Positions 1 through 8,266 of a DNA stretch of 64,000 bases are shown here, in pieces; positions within the stretch are counted from its first letter, which is position 1, and every line of letters starts with the position of its first letter. A program made the translations under genes and the position numbers. Source of the DNA: Streptomyces humicola (GTDB taxonomy: Bacteria > Actinomycetota > Actinomycetes > Streptomycetales > Streptomycetaceae); the NCBI RefSeq assembly GCF_024436035.1, contig NZ_JANFNG010000011.1, forward strand, positions 124,001 through 188,000. Direction: 5' to 3'. The notes under the pieces are model-generated. The model was not told the origin of the DNA and searched no databases. It saw only the letters and a program-made list of their open reading frames with translations.

Positions 1-1020
1 GCCCAGTTCGCGCCCGGCGGCGGCCTCGCCCTGGCCCACGGAGCGGCCGGGGTGCTCTACGCACTCGCCGAGACCGGGGCCGCCCGGTACGAGGAGGGCG
101 AGCAATGGCTGCTGCAGCGCGCCGCAGAACCCGAGCACGGCACGCCGCCCGGGCTGTACGACGGACTGCTCGGCATCGCCTACGTCCTCGACCGGCTCGG
201 GCACACCGGTCCGGCGCTCGACCTCGTGGAGCGGGCGCTCGCAGAGCAGTGGCAGCGCCTCGGCCCCGGGATGTACGACGGGCTTGCCGGACTCGGCCTC
301 GTCCTGGACCACTTCGCGCAGACCACGGGCGAGAGCATCCTGCAGCAGCATGCGATGCACGCGGCGCGGCTTGCGTTCGGGCGCCCGGCGCTCCGCGCGG
401 GGCTGCTGCACGGCGTCACGGGCACCGCACTGCTGCTGGTACGGCTCTACGAGCGCACCGGCGACATCGCGCTGCTGGATCTGGCCGCCGAGGCCCTGCG
501 CCGGGACCTCCGCCGGTGCGTCGTCGGACGCCACGGCGCCTGGCTCGTCGACGAGGGCAGCCGGACCATGCCCTACGTGGGCGCGGGAAGCGTCGGGATC
601 GCGATGGTCCTCGACGACTATCTGGGGCACCGTGACGACGAGGAGTTCGCCCGCGCCCGCGCGGGGATACTTCCCGCCGCCCAGTCGCGCTTCTACGCAC
701 AGCCGGGACTCTTCCGCGGCCGCGCCGGAATGATCCTTCATCTCGGGCGTACGACGACGCCGGGAGTGACCCCCAGGGCGCTCGACGACCAGATATCGGG
801 GCTGGACTGGTACACCATGCGCTTCGGCGGGGGCACCGCCTTCCCCGGTGACCAGCTGATGCGGCTGTCGATGGATCTCGCGACCGGCACCGCCGGCTGC
901 CTCCTCGCGCTCGGCGCCGCGCGCCGGGACGCCACCACCGGGCCCGGGCCGGCCGGGCTCCCTTTTCTGCCGCCGCCGCAGGGGCGGCGGTCGATGGATG
1001 AAACACCGCCTGAAAGGTAG
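1..1020 (+). CDS. Class III lanthipeptide synthetase LanKC (RamC/AmfT-like), C-terminal part
   Basis: The frame is open from base 1, so the gene starts outside the window and only its last 339 residues are seen. This part is the LanC-like cyclase domain: it repeats the alpha-toroid signature with Gly pairs (LAHGAAGVLYAL, LYDGLLGIAYVL, MYDGLAGLGLVL, LLHGVTGTALLL, LATGTAGCLLAL). No Cys/His zinc triad typical of class I LanC is visible, which fits class III enzymes. In that family the upstream lyase and kinase domains dehydrate Ser/Thr of a precursor and the LanC-like part supports ring formation. The substrate is very probably the peptide encoded 3 bases downstream, whose two SxxSxxxC units match SapB/AmfS chemistry. 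The kinase and lyase domains cannot be checked here. Confidence 0.85.
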   Translation, partial: AQFAPGGGLALAHGAAGVLYALAETGAARYEEGEQWLLQRAAEPEHGTPPGLYDGLLGIAYVLDRLGHTGPALDLVERALAEQWQRLGPGMYDGLAGLGLVLDHFAQTTGESILQQHAMHAARLAFGRPALRAGLLHGVTGTALLLVRLYERTGDIALLDLAAEALRRDLRRCVVGRHGAWLVDEGSRTMPYVGAGSVGIAMVLDDYLGHRDDEEFARARAGILPAAQSRFYAQPGLFRGRAGMILHLGRTTTPGVTPRALDDQISGLDWYTMRFGGGTAFPGDQLMRLSMDLATGTAGCLLALGAARRDATTGPGPAGLPFLPPPQGRRSMDETPPER

Positions 1021-1023
1021 GAG

Positions 1024-1152
1024 ATGATCATGTCGCTTCTTGATCTGCAGACGTTGGAGACCGCCGAGCCGGCCGAGGCCGGCGAGAACTGGGAGAGCGG
1101 GCTCAGCCTGCTGCTGTGTGACAGCCTCGCCAGCGTCACCCTCTGCGTCTGA
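1024..1152 (+). CDS. ramS: RamS/AmfS-like class III lanthipeptide precursor
   Basis: A 42-residue ORF (40 if the second ATG at 1030 is used) lies directly after the synthetase gene; AGGAG around 1018-1023 can serve as ribosome binding site. The leader has the hydrophobic LLDLQ box known in class III leaders for synthetase recognition, followed by an acidic stretch. The core holds two consecutive S-x-x-S-x-x-x-C units (Ser25/Ser28/Cys32 and Ser34/Ser37/Cys41), the labionin/lanthionine pattern of SapB and AmfS, morphogenetic peptides that help erect aerial hyphae. The expected product is a two-ring peptide ending Cys-Val. No RamA/RamB-type exporter follows; the next gene is convergent. Confidence 0.92.
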   Translation: MIMSLLDLQTLETAEPAEAGENWESGLSLLLCDSLASVTLCV

Positions 1153-1170
1153 TCCACCGTCGCGTCCGGG

Positions 1171-1213
1171 AGGGGGCCGGTGGGCAGGCGGATTCACAGC
1201 CAGCCGGCCCCCT
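1171..1213. terminator. Hairpin between ramS and ramR-like genes
   Basis: AGGGGGCCGG at 1171-1180 pairs perfectly with CCGGCCCCCT at 1204-1213 across a 23-nt loop. It lies at the convergent 3' ends of the precursor gene and the regulator and overlaps the last codons of the regulator. No U-tract follows, as is common in Streptomyces terminators. Confidence 0.55.
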
Positions 1214-1784
1214 GCGAGATGCGAATGGCGTCCACTCGATTGCGTGCTCCCGTCTTGCGGGTGATCGCCGCCATGTAGTTGCGCACCGTCCCGTTGGACA
1301 GGTGCAGGTGACTGGCGATCTCGGCGACGGAGGCGCCCTCGGCGGCGAGTGACAGCACGCTCAACTCGCGTGGTGTCAGCGGAAGATCGGCTGCCTGGAG
1401 GAAGTCGAATCCGAGTGAGTTGTCGACGAAACGTTTCCCCGCGGCGACGTGGCGAATCGCCCGTGGCAGCCCCTCCGCCGGCGCGTCCTTGTTGACGTAA
1501 CCCATCGCCCGGGCCCGCGAGGCTCTCCGCAGCAGACCGGGCTTGCTCGCGGAGGCGAGGACGAGCAGCGCCGACAGCTCCGTCGGCGCGGCCGGGGTGC
1601 CGAGCGCCGCCGACCCCGGACAGTCCGCGTCGACCATGCACACGTCGGGCCGTAAGGATCGCGCGCTGTGGGCCGCGGTCCGCCAAGGCGCGGTCATCAC
1701 ATCGAGATCGTTCTCCCGGTCGAGCAGGGCCGCAAGCGCCGACCGCAGCAGACAGGTGTCGTGCACGAAAAGTACCCGGATCAC
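1194..1784 (-). CDS. RamR/AmfR-like LuxR-family response regulator
   Basis: The encoded protein has 196 residues, with GTG at 1784 chosen because GGGAGG lies 5-10 bases upstream on the coding strand. It has a receiver domain (IRVLFVHD; phospho-acceptor Asp in VCMVDAD; conserved Lys in YVNKD) and a C-terminal LuxR helix-turn-helix (LTPRELSVLSLAAEGASVAEIA, then LHLSNGTVRNYMAAITRKTGA). One residue of the usual acidic pair is His (VHD), so phosphorylation control may be atypical. In SapB/AmfS loci such a regulator activates the biosynthetic operon; its position beside the precursor supports that role here, although the convergent orientation is not the classic ramCSAB-R order. No partner kinase is adjacent. 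Confidence 0.8.
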   Translation of the reverse strand: MIRVLFVHDTCLLRSALAALLDRENDLDVMTAPWRTAAHSARSLRPDVCMVDADCPGSAALGTPAAPTELSALLVLASASKPGLLRRASRARAMGYVNKDAPAEGLPRAIRHVAAGKRFVDNSLGFDFLQAADLPLTPRELSVLSLAAEGASVAEIASHLHLSNGTVRNYMAAITRKTGARNRVDAIRISQGAGWL

Positions 1785-1991
1785 GATTGCCCCTCCCAGA
1801 ACCCCGTGCATCGCCGTGCGTGAAAGATCCCCGTGGCCCCGGGCACCCCCTCGTACCCCGCGCCGCTCACCAGAGCAGCATCATTCCTACCGGCGATCAA
1901 CGGCCACTTGGACAGGGATTCCGGCCAAGGGGGTGCGCACCTGGCGCACGGGCGGCGCGCATACCACCACACTGCGCGCCCTGCTGCGCCC

Positions 1992-2603
1992 TCAGGGGCG
2001 GGGAGGCGCGGTGAGGTCGATCAGCCTGCAGACCATCTCTATGTCTATCTTGACCTGCGCGATCGAGGCCCGCCCCGACAACCACGTGACCAGCGCCGAA
2101 TGCCATGTGTGCTCGATGACGCGGACGGCGGAGAGCTGCTCGTGCGTGGGCGCCCCTTCGAGACGCACCGCGTCCAGGATGATCGCGGTCGTCAGCCGCG
2201 AGACGGTGTCGACCTCCGGGCTCACCGAACGGTCGGCGAAGGTCAGCGCCCTGACCATGGCATCGGCCAACTGCGGCTCGCGCTGGAGCGCGCGGAACGC
2301 CCGCATCAGCGTCTCGGCCACGCGTGCGGACGGCTCCTCGGCGGCCGGCGGCCGCTTGCGCAGTGTTTCGTGCATCTGCTGCAGCTGGTCCTGCATGGTC
2401 GCCACCAGCAGGTGCACCTTCGAGGGGAAGTAGCGGTAGAGGGTGCCCAGCGCCACCTGGGAGTTCTCCGCGACCTCGCGCATCTGCACGGCGTCGAAGC
2501 CGCCCCGGCTCGCAAGCTGCGCGCTGGCGTGCAGGATGCGGCGGCGGCGAGCCTCCTGACGTTCGGTCAGAGGCGGGGAGGCCGGCTTGGGGTCTGTCGC
2601 CAT
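1992..2603 (-). CDS. kstR: TetR-family repressor, KstR-like
   Basis: The 203-residue protein has an N-terminal TetR helix-turn-helix (AVQMREVAENSQVALGTLYR, then YFPSKVHLLV), nearly the sequence of mycobacterial KstR, and the C-terminal half keeps KstR-like features (ALTFADRSVSPEVD, VIEHTWHSALVTWLSGRAS). KstR represses cholesterol/steroid catabolic genes and is released by steroid-CoA thioesters; it binds TnnAACnnGTTnnA. Two such boxes occur in this window, at 2947-2960 upstream of this divergent gene pair and at 13761-13774 upstream of a MaoC/ADH/SDR operon. That strengthens the assignment beyond a generic TetR. The start at 2603 leaves about 340 bp to the nearer box, so autoregulation is possible but not certain. 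Confidence 0.82.
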   Translation of the reverse strand: MATDPKPASPPLTERQEARRRRILHASAQLASRGGFDAVQMREVAENSQVALGTLYRYFPSKVHLLVATMQDQLQQMHETLRKRPPAAEEPSARVAETLMRAFRALQREPQLADAMVRALTFADRSVSPEVDTVSRLTTAIILDAVRLEGAPTHEQLSAVRVIEHTWHSALVTWLSGRASIAQVKIDIEMVCRLIDLTAPPRP

Positions 2604-3014
2604 GTGTCCCTTGCTGCTCCGTTCGCTCCGCCGCGCCGGCGGCTGATGTTGCGGTCGCCCGCTCCCAGGCTCCGCGGACGGCCTCGTTGCTCGGCCGGCC
2701 TCCCCTTGCCACGCGGGAGACCTCCTCCGCCTGCTCGCATGTGTCGCTCACAGCATCCGTGGCGTCCGTCCGTCTGCGTGACGTCCGTACATCTCCGTGA
2801 CGTCCGTCCATCGCGGCGCATCACAACAGCATTTTCCCAGCGCGCATGATGGCAGGAGCCCGCGCCGTGGCGCGAATCACCGCGGTCCTCCGGTGGCGGG
2901 CACGGTTACTCCCGGGTAGATTCTGGGGGTGCTGGGCGAGTGGATCTGAAACTTGTTCTAGATTAGCGCGACCGGTTACGCTCCGGCTCAATCACAGCAA
3001 GAAGGGGGCCGTGA
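2604..3014. other. Divergent intergenic region kstR / glycosyltransferase
   Basis: No gene of 60 codons with supportable start or coding pattern is seen in these 411 bp. It holds two 19-bp direct repeats (2773-2791 and 2792-2810, sharing CGTGACGTCCGT), the KstR box at 2947-2960 and the ribosome binding site GAAGGGGG (3001-3008) of the glycosyltransferase gene. Confidence 0.6.
2947..2960. promoter_or_regulatory. KstR operator box (TnnAACnnGTTnnA)
   Basis: TGAAACTTGTTCTA fits the 14-bp KstR consensus at every fixed position (T1, AAC4-6, GTT9-11, A14). It lies 55 bp before the glycosyltransferase start and in the same intergenic region as the KstR-like gene. Confidence 0.75.
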
Positions 3015-4412
3015 GTGACAGCTGAGGCCGCTCAGGCAGTCGGGCCCACGCCCGTGCGCCGCGCCCCCGACGGCCGGCGCCCTCCCCTTGCCTGCGACGG
3101 GAGGTACCCCCTGCGGGTCGCCCTGCTGACGTACAAGGGGAACCCGTTCTGCGGAGGCCAGGGCGTCTACGTGCGCCACCTCTCCCGTGAGCTCGCCCGT
3201 CTGGGCCACACGGTCGAGGTGATCGCCGCTCAGCCGTACCCCGTGCTCGACCTCGACGAAGGCGTCACCCTCACCCGGCTGCCGAGCCTCGACCTCTACC
3301 GGCAGCCGGACCCCTTCCGCACACCGCGGCGCGAGGAGTTGCGCGACTGGATCGACGCGCTCGAAGTGGCCACCATGTGGACCGGAGGCTTCCCCGAGCC
3401 GCTCACCTTCAGCCTGCGCGCCCGCCGCCACCTCGCGGCCCGGGCCCGCGCCCTCGACACCTTCGACGTCGTCCACGACAACCAGACCCTCGGCTACGGC
3501 CTGCTCGGCCTCGACCGCCGCATCGCACCGCTGGTCACCACGGTCCACCACCCGATCACGGTGGACCGCAGGCTGGAGCTGGACGCTGCGCAGGGCTGGA
3601 AGCGGCGCACCTCGGTCCGACGCTGGTACGGCTTCACCCAGATGCAAAAGCGCGTCGCCCGCCATCTCCCCAGCGTGCTCACCGTCTCGGGCTCCTCACG
3701 CCAGGAGATCATCGACGATCTCGGGGTACGGGAGGACCGCATCCACGTCGTGCCTGTCGGCGCCGACACCCGGCTCTTCTCGCCCGATCCGGCGGTGCCC
3801 GAGGTGCCCGGACGCATCGTCACCACCTCCAGCGCCGACGTGCCGCTCAAGGGGCTCGTCTTCCTCGTCGAGGCGCTCGCCAAGGTGCGCACGGAGCACC
3901 CACAGGCGCATCTCGTCGTCGTCGGCAAGCGCCCGGAGAAGGGGCCGGTCGCCGCGGCCGTCGAACGGTACGGGCTCGGCGGCGCGGTGGAGTTCGTCAA
4001 GGGCGTCAGCGACGCCGAACTGGTCGACCTGGTCAGAAGCGCTCAGGTCGCCTGCGTGCCCTCGCTCTACGAGGGCTTCTCGCTGCCCGCCGCCGAAGCG
4101 ATGGCCGCCGGCACCGCGCTCGTGGCCACCACGGGCGGTGCGATACCCGAGGTCGCCGGCGCCGACGGCGAGACGTGCCTGGCCGTGCCGCCGGGCGACG
4201 CCGACGCCCTCGCCGTCGCCGTGCGGCGGCTGCTCGGCGACGACGCGCTGCGGCGGCGACTCGCCGTGGCCGGCCGTGAACGGGTGCTGCGGCGCTTCAC
4301 CTGGGAGCAGGCCGCGCTCGGCACCGTGCAGCGCTACCGCGAGGCCATCGCCGCATCGCCCAGTACCCGACAACGCCGCCCTGCGGGGGCAAGCCCCCGG
4401 ATCCCCGAGTGA
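3015..4412 (+). CDS. GT4-type (GT-B fold) glycosyltransferase
   Basis: The 465-residue protein starts at GTG 3015 behind GAAGGGGG. The N-terminal Rossmann half carries a glycine-rich acceptor loop (NPFCGGQGVYVRHLSREL, about residues 43-60); the C-terminal half has the GT4 nucleotide-sugar signature SLYEGFSLPAAEAMAAG with the E-x7-E pair around residues 352-360. Such cytosolic enzymes transfer a sugar from a nucleotide donor with retention of configuration. It is the first gene of an apparent operon with a SAM methyltransferase and a toroid-fold protein whose genes follow closely or overlap, so the three may modify one glycolipid or polysaccharide. The sugar and acceptor cannot be inferred. 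The stop codon lies inside a 15-bp tandem repeat. Confidence 0.85.
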   Translation: MTAEAAQAVGPTPVRRAPDGRRPPLACDGRYPLRVALLTYKGNPFCGGQGVYVRHLSRELARLGHTVEVIAAQPYPVLDLDEGVTLTRLPSLDLYRQPDPFRTPRREELRDWIDALEVATMWTGGFPEPLTFSLRARRHLAARARALDTFDVVHDNQTLGYGLLGLDRRIAPLVTTVHHPITVDRRLELDAAQGWKRRTSVRRWYGFTQMQKRVARHLPSVLTVSGSSRQEIIDDLGVREDRIHVVPVGADTRLFSPDPAVPEVPGRIVTTSSADVPLKGLVFLVEALAKVRTEHPQAHLVVVGKRPEKGPVAAAVERYGLGGAVEFVKGVSDAELVDLVRSAQVACVPSLYEGFSLPAAEAMAAGTALVATTGGAIPEVAGADGETCLAVPPGDADALAVAVRRLLGDDALRRRLAVAGRERVLRRFTWEQAALGTVQRYREAIAASPSTRQRRPAGASPRIPE

Positions 4413-4447
4413 GAGCTCCCCGAGTGAATGCTCCCCGAGTGAAAGCC
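4403..4447. repeat. Three 15-bp tandem repeats at a gene junction
   Basis: Units at 4403-4417, 4418-4432 and 4433-4447 all begin CCCCGAGTGA and differ only in the last five bases. The first unit contains the glycosyltransferase stop codon. The methyltransferase frame is open through the repeats, so copy-number changes would stay in frame if translation began upstream. Confidence 0.85.
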
Positions 4448-4455
4448 GAGACCCC

Positions 4456-5199
4456 GTGCTGACCGTCGACTTCTCCCGCTTCCCGCTGGCGCCCGGAGAC
4501 AGGGTGCTCGACCTCGGGTGCGGTGCGGGCCGCCACGCCTTCGAGTGCTATCGCCGTGGCGCTGACGTCGTCGCGCTCGACCGCAACGGCGAGGAGATCC
4601 GCGAGGTCGCCAAGTGGTTCGCGGCGATGCAGGAGGCGGGTGAGGCCCCGTCCGGTGCGACTGCTCTCGCCATGGAGGGCGACGCGCTCCAACTGCCCTT
4701 CCCCGACGACAGCTTCGACGTCGTCATCATCTCCGAGGTCATGGAGCACATACCGGACGACAAGGGCGTGCTCGCCGAGATGGTGCGCGTCCTGCGCCCC
4801 GGCGGCCGCATCGCCGTCACCGTCCCCCGGTACCTCCCCGAGAAGATCTGCTGGGCGCTGTCGGACGCCTACCACGAGGTCGAGGGCGGCCACATCCGCA
4901 TCTACCGCGGCGACGAGCTGCTGGAGAAGATGCGCGAGGCCGGGCTCGAGCCGTACGGCACCCACCACGCCCACGGTCTGCACTCCCCGTACTGGTGGAT
5001 CAAGTGCGCGGTCGGGGTGGACAACGACAAGGCGCTGCCGGTCAGGGCGTACCACAAGCTGCTGGTCTGGGACATCATGAAGAAGCCGCTGGCGACGCGG
5101 CTCGCCGAACAGGCACTCAATCCCCTCATCGGCAAGAGCTTCGTGGCCTACGCCACCAAGCCGCACACCCGCCCGGTCGACACAGAGGCGGTCGCGTGA
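4456..5199 (+). CDS. Class I SAM-dependent methyltransferase
   Basis: Start GTG 4456 gives 247 residues; the frame is open far upstream but that part overlaps the glycosyltransferase and the repeats and looks non-coding. Motif I is VLDLGCGAGRHAFE (about residues 16-29), the post-I acidic residue is in VVALDRN, and FDVVIISEVMEHIPDD with VRVLRPGGRIAVTVPR is the typical methyltransferase 11 middle. The C-terminal half (HHAHGLHSPYWWIKCAVG) is family-specific. It probably methylates the product of the upstream glycosyltransferase, but the substrate is unknown. The stop overlaps the next start as GTGA. Confidence 0.87.
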   Translation: MLTVDFSRFPLAPGDRVLDLGCGAGRHAFECYRRGADVVALDRNGEEIREVAKWFAAMQEAGEAPSGATALAMEGDALQLPFPDDSFDVVIISEVMEHIPDDKGVLAEMVRVLRPGGRIAVTVPRYLPEKICWALSDAYHEVEGGHIRIYRGDELLEKMREAGLEPYGTHHAHGLHSPYWWIKCAVGVDNDKALPVRAYHKLLVWDIMKKPLATRLAEQALNPLIGKSFVAYATKPHTRPVDTEAVA

Positions 5200-6296
5200 C
5201 GAGCCCTGGGCGCACCGAGCGGCTCGTGCTCCCCGGGGTGCTCACCGCCGACCAGGCGGCCGCGACCGTCCGCGGGATCGTCGCGATACAGCGGCCCGAC
5301 GGCGCCATACCCTGGTTCACCGGCGGGCATCTCGACCCCTGGGACCACGTCGAGGCGGCCATGGCGCTCGACGCCGCGGGCGAGCACGAGCGCGCGGAGG
5401 CCGCCTACCTCTGGCTCGCGCGCAACCAGAATGCGGACGGCTCCTGGTACGCCGCCTACTCGTACGCCGACGATCCCGCCGGGGCTCACGCAACCCCCGG
5501 CGACCGCGGCCGGGAGACCAACTTCTGCGCCTACATCGCGGTCGGGGTGTGGCACCACTACCTGTCCACCGGCGACGACGCCTTCCTCGACGAGATGTGG
5601 CCGCACCTGTTCGCGGCCGTGGAGTTCGTCCTCGAACTCCAGCTGCCGGGCGGCGAGATCGCGTGGAAGCGCGAGGACGACGACAGCCACCCGAACGAGG
5701 CGCTGCTCACCGGGTGCTGCTCCATCTACCAGGCGCTGCGCTGCGCTCTCGCCGTCGCCGAGCAGCGCGAAGAGCCGCAGCCCGACTGGGAGCTGGCAAC
5801 CGGCCGGCTCGGGCATGCGATCCTGCGCCACCCCGAGCGGTTCATGGACAAGAGCCGCTACTCCATGGACTGGTACTACCCGGTGCTCGGCACCGCGCTG
5901 CGCGGCCCTGAGGCCAAGGAGCGCATCGAGTCGGCCTGGGACCGCTTCGTCGTTCCCGGGCTCGGGGTGCGCTGTGTCGAGGACCGGCCATGGGTGACGG
6001 GAGGCGAGAGCGCCGAACTGGCGCTCGCCCTCTGGGCGATGGGGGAGTCCGACCGTGCGGTGGAGATCCTCGCGTCGATCCGTCACCTGCGGGCGGAGGA
6101 CGGAATGTACTGGACGGGATACGTCTTCGAGGACGATGCCGTCTGGCCCGAGGAGCGCACCTCCTGGACGGCGGGGGCGCTGCTGCTCGCCGTGGCGGCG
6201 CTCGGCGGTGACGAGGCGACGACCGCGGTGTTCGACGGAGGGCGGCTTCCGGTCGGTCTCGTCGAGCCCCCGGCGCACGGCTGTTCGTGCGTGTAG
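5196..6296 (+). CDS. Alpha/alpha-toroid protein (prenyltransferase/squalene-cyclase-like or glycosidase-like)
   Basis: The 366-residue protein starts at GTG 5196, overlapping the methyltransferase stop by the GTGA arrangement, so translation is probably coupled. It shows repeated helical hairpins with Gln/Asp/Gly motifs (IQRPDGAIPWFTGGHLDPWD, ARNQNADGSWYAAYS, SYSMDWYYPVLGTAL is similar in spirit) as in terpenoid-cyclase-like or six-hairpin glycosidase toroids. The DxDD motif of class II cyclases is not seen. Placement behind a glycosyltransferase and a methyltransferase suggests a step on the same glycoconjugate. I cannot choose between a lipid-cyclase relative and a glycoside-active enzyme. 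Confidence 0.7.
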   Translation: MTSPGRTERLVLPGVLTADQAAATVRGIVAIQRPDGAIPWFTGGHLDPWDHVEAAMALDAAGEHERAEAAYLWLARNQNADGSWYAAYSYADDPAGAHATPGDRGRETNFCAYIAVGVWHHYLSTGDDAFLDEMWPHLFAAVEFVLELQLPGGEIAWKREDDDSHPNEALLTGCCSIYQALRCALAVAEQREEPQPDWELATGRLGHAILRHPERFMDKSRYSMDWYYPVLGTALRGPEAKERIESAWDRFVVPGLGVRCVEDRPWVTGGESAELALALWAMGESDRAVEILASIRHLRAEDGMYWTGYVFEDDAVWPEERTSWTAGALLLAVAALGGDEATTAVFDGGRLPVGLVEPPAHGCSCV

Positions 6297-6305
6297 GGTT
6301 CCGGT

Positions 6306-7088
6306 ATGGCCGGACTCGATCACGAGACGTACTGTTCGCACATCGTCGCTGAGACCGAAGGCTTCCGGGAGGCGCTGCGCGGCGCGGACCTGGAGACGAC
6401 GGTGCCGACCTGCCCCGAGTGGACGCTGTGGCGGCTGGCGCAGCATCTCGGCGGGGGGAACCTGTGGGCCGAGGAGATCGTCCGCAGCCGGTCCACCGAG
6501 GCCCTTCCCTTCGCCGATGTTCCCGGTTTGCAGACGCCCCAGGACCCCGAGGGCCTGGACGCCTGGCTTGCGGACGGTGCGGAGCGGCTGGTGGCGACGC
6601 TGCGCGAGGCGGGGCCCGACGCCTCGGTGTGGACCTTCACTGCTCACGGCACGTCCGGCTTCTGGGCGCGCCGCCGGGCGTGCGAGACGCTGGTGCACCG
6701 TGCCGATGCGGCGCTGGCGGCCGGACGGGAGTACCAGGCACCGGCGGAGCTGGCCGCGGACGCGATCGACGAGTGGCTGGAGATCGTCTCCTCACCCGAA
6801 GCCATTGCCTTCCGGCCGTCGTTGGGCGAGCTGAGCGGCAAGGGAGAGACACTCCACCTCCACGCCACCGACGCCCCGCCGGAGCTGGGCGCCGAGTGGC
6901 TGATCGAGCGCACCCCCGACGGTGTGCGCTGGCGGCGCGAACACGCCAAGGGCGATGTCGCCCTGCGCGGAACGCTCACCGACGTACTGCTCGTTTTCAA
7001 CCGGCGGCTTCCGCTCGACAGCGAGCGGCTCGACGTGATCGGCGACCGCTCGCTGCTCGACCACTGGCTGGAGCGGACGAACTTCTAG
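6306..7088 (+). CDS. Maleylpyruvate isomerase family mycothiol-dependent protein
   Basis: The 260-residue protein has the MDMPI/DinB-like four-helix N-terminal domain (VPTCPEWTLWRLAQHLGGG, with the conserved P-x-W and metal-ligand His, about residues 37-56) and a C-terminal domain of the MDMPI_C type ending VIGDRSLLDHWLERTNF. Family members use mycothiol and a metal for isomerisation or thiol-transfer reactions; most Streptomyces paralogues have no assigned substrate. It follows the toroid gene by only 9 bp and could be co-transcribed with it. Confidence 0.82.
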   Translation: MAGLDHETYCSHIVAETEGFREALRGADLETTVPTCPEWTLWRLAQHLGGGNLWAEEIVRSRSTEALPFADVPGLQTPQDPEGLDAWLADGAERLVATLREAGPDASVWTFTAHGTSGFWARRRACETLVHRADAALAAGREYQAPAELAADAIDEWLEIVSSPEAIAFRPSLGELSGKGETLHLHATDAPPELGAEWLIERTPDGVRWRREHAKGDVALRGTLTDVLLVFNRRLPLDSERLDVIGDRSLLDHWLERTNF

Positions 7089-7111
7089 AACCTCCCGCGG
7101 TGCGGAGGCGG

Positions 7112-7150
7112 CAGGACGGCGGTTCAGGACGGCGGTTCAGGACGGCGGTT
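7112..7150. repeat. Three perfect 13-bp tandem repeats
   Basis: CAGGACGGCGGTT is repeated exactly at 7112-7124, 7125-7137 and 7138-7150, running up to the stop codon of the convergent oxidoreductase gene; a partial fourth copy follows. Confidence 0.9.
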
Positions 7151-8160
7151 CAGGAGTTGAGCTCGGCCAGCACACGCAGCGTCGCCGGGTCCGGCGCCGT
7201 CACCAGCAGGTCGGTGACGGGCCCGCGGCGCCACAACTCCAGCCGCTCCGCAATGCGTTCGCGCGGGCCGACGAGTGAGATCTCGTCGGCGAACGCCTCG
7301 GGCACGGCGGCCACTGCCTCCTCGCGACGCCCTTCGAGGAAGAGCTCCTGGACCCTGCGGGCTTCTTCCTCGTATCCCATCCTCGCCATCAGATCGGCGT
7401 GGAAATTGCGCGACTTGGCGCCCATGCCGCCGATGTAGAAACCCAGCATCATCCTCACCGCGGCCAGGCCGTCGGCCGGGTCGTCGCACAGCTGCGCCCG
7501 CACCATCGGGGCGACCATGAACCCCGGCGCGGCGCCCGCGATCGAGCCCTCGTAGACATCGGTGCGGAACGGCGACCAGTACAGCGGCAGCCAGCCGTCG
7601 GCGATCGCTGCGGTCTGCGTGATGTTCTTCGGGCCCTCGGCGCCGAGGAGCACGGGCAGATCGGCGCGGAGCGGGTGCGTGATGGGCTTGAGCGGCCTGC
7701 CGAGACCGGTGCCGTCCGGTCCCGCGTACGGCAGGCCGTGATAGTCACCGGTGAGCTCCACGGGCGCGGCGCGGCGCAGCACCTGCCGTACGACGTCGAT
7801 GTATTCGCGGGTCGCGGTGAGCGGGCTCTTCGGGAACGGCCTGCCGTACCAGCCCTCGACGACCTGCGGCCCGGAAAGGCCGAGGCCGAGCATCATCCGC
7901 CCGCCGGAGAGGTGGTCGAGGGTGAGGGCGTGCATCGCCGTCGCGGTGGGGGAGCGGGCGGCCATCTGCGCGACAGCGGTACCCAGCCGAATGCGGGAGG
8001 TATGGGCGGCGATCCACGTCAGAGGGGTGAAGGCGTCGGATCCCCAGGATTCGGCGGTCCACACCGAGTGGTAGCCGAGCTGTTCGGCCTCGCGGGCGAG
8101 GCCGAGATGGTGCGGTGCGGGGGAGCGGCCCCAGTAGCCGAGCGCCAGACCGAGTCGCAT
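7150..8160 (-). CDS. LLM class F420-dependent oxidoreductase
   Basis: The 336-residue protein is a bacterial-luciferase-like TIM barrel: MRLGLALGYWGRSP at the N-terminus, the YHSVWTAESWGSDAFTPLTW strand, ALTLDHLSGGRMMLGLGLSG, and a C-terminal AERLELWRRGPVTDLLV. Actinobacterial proteins of this length and pattern use cofactor F420 rather than FMN. The substrate is unknown; relatives occur in lipid and steroid catabolic loci, and the promoter carries an inverted repeat of the same design as one upstream of the MaoC operon 5.5 kb away. The 3' end abuts a 13-bp tandem repeat. Confidence 0.87.
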   Translation of the reverse strand: MRLGLALGYWGRSPAPHHLGLAREAEQLGYHSVWTAESWGSDAFTPLTWIAAHTSRIRLGTAVAQMAARSPTATAMHALTLDHLSGGRMMLGLGLSGPQVVEGWYGRPFPKSPLTATREYIDVVRQVLRRAAPVELTGDYHGLPYAGPDGTGLGRPLKPITHPLRADLPVLLGAEGPKNITQTAAIADGWLPLYWSPFRTDVYEGSIAGAAPGFMVAPMVRAQLCDDPADGLAAVRMMLGFYIGGMGAKSRNFHADLMARMGYEEEARRVQELFLEGRREEAVAAVPEAFADEISLVGPRERIAERLELWRRGPVTDLLVTAPDPATLRVLAELNS

Positions 8161-8173
8161 CGCCGAAGCCTTT

Positions 8174-8188
8174 CTGACGTACCGTCAG
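8174..8188. promoter_or_regulatory. Inverted repeat CTGACG-N3-CGTCAG upstream of the LLM gene
   Basis: CTGACGTACCGTCAG has perfect 6-bp arms and lies 14-28 bp before the LLM start codon. This is a plausible TetR-type operator. The same architecture occurs at 13701-13715. Confidence 0.6.
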
Positions 8189-8210
8189 TTATTCGGTCGG
8201 GTCAGCTTAA

Positions 8211-8252
8211 CGGGAAAGGGACCCCGGGGCGAAGCCCCGGACCCCTTTCCCG
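8211..8252 (-). terminator. Strong intrinsic hairpin
   Basis: The arms CGGGAAAGGGACCCCGGGGC (8211-8230) and GCCCCGGACCCCTTTCCCG (8234-8252) pair almost completely around a GAA loop. It follows the stop codon of the DUF5336-like gene and separates it from the LLM promoter. Confidence 0.85.
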
Positions 8253-8266
8253 ATGCACTCTTCGGG

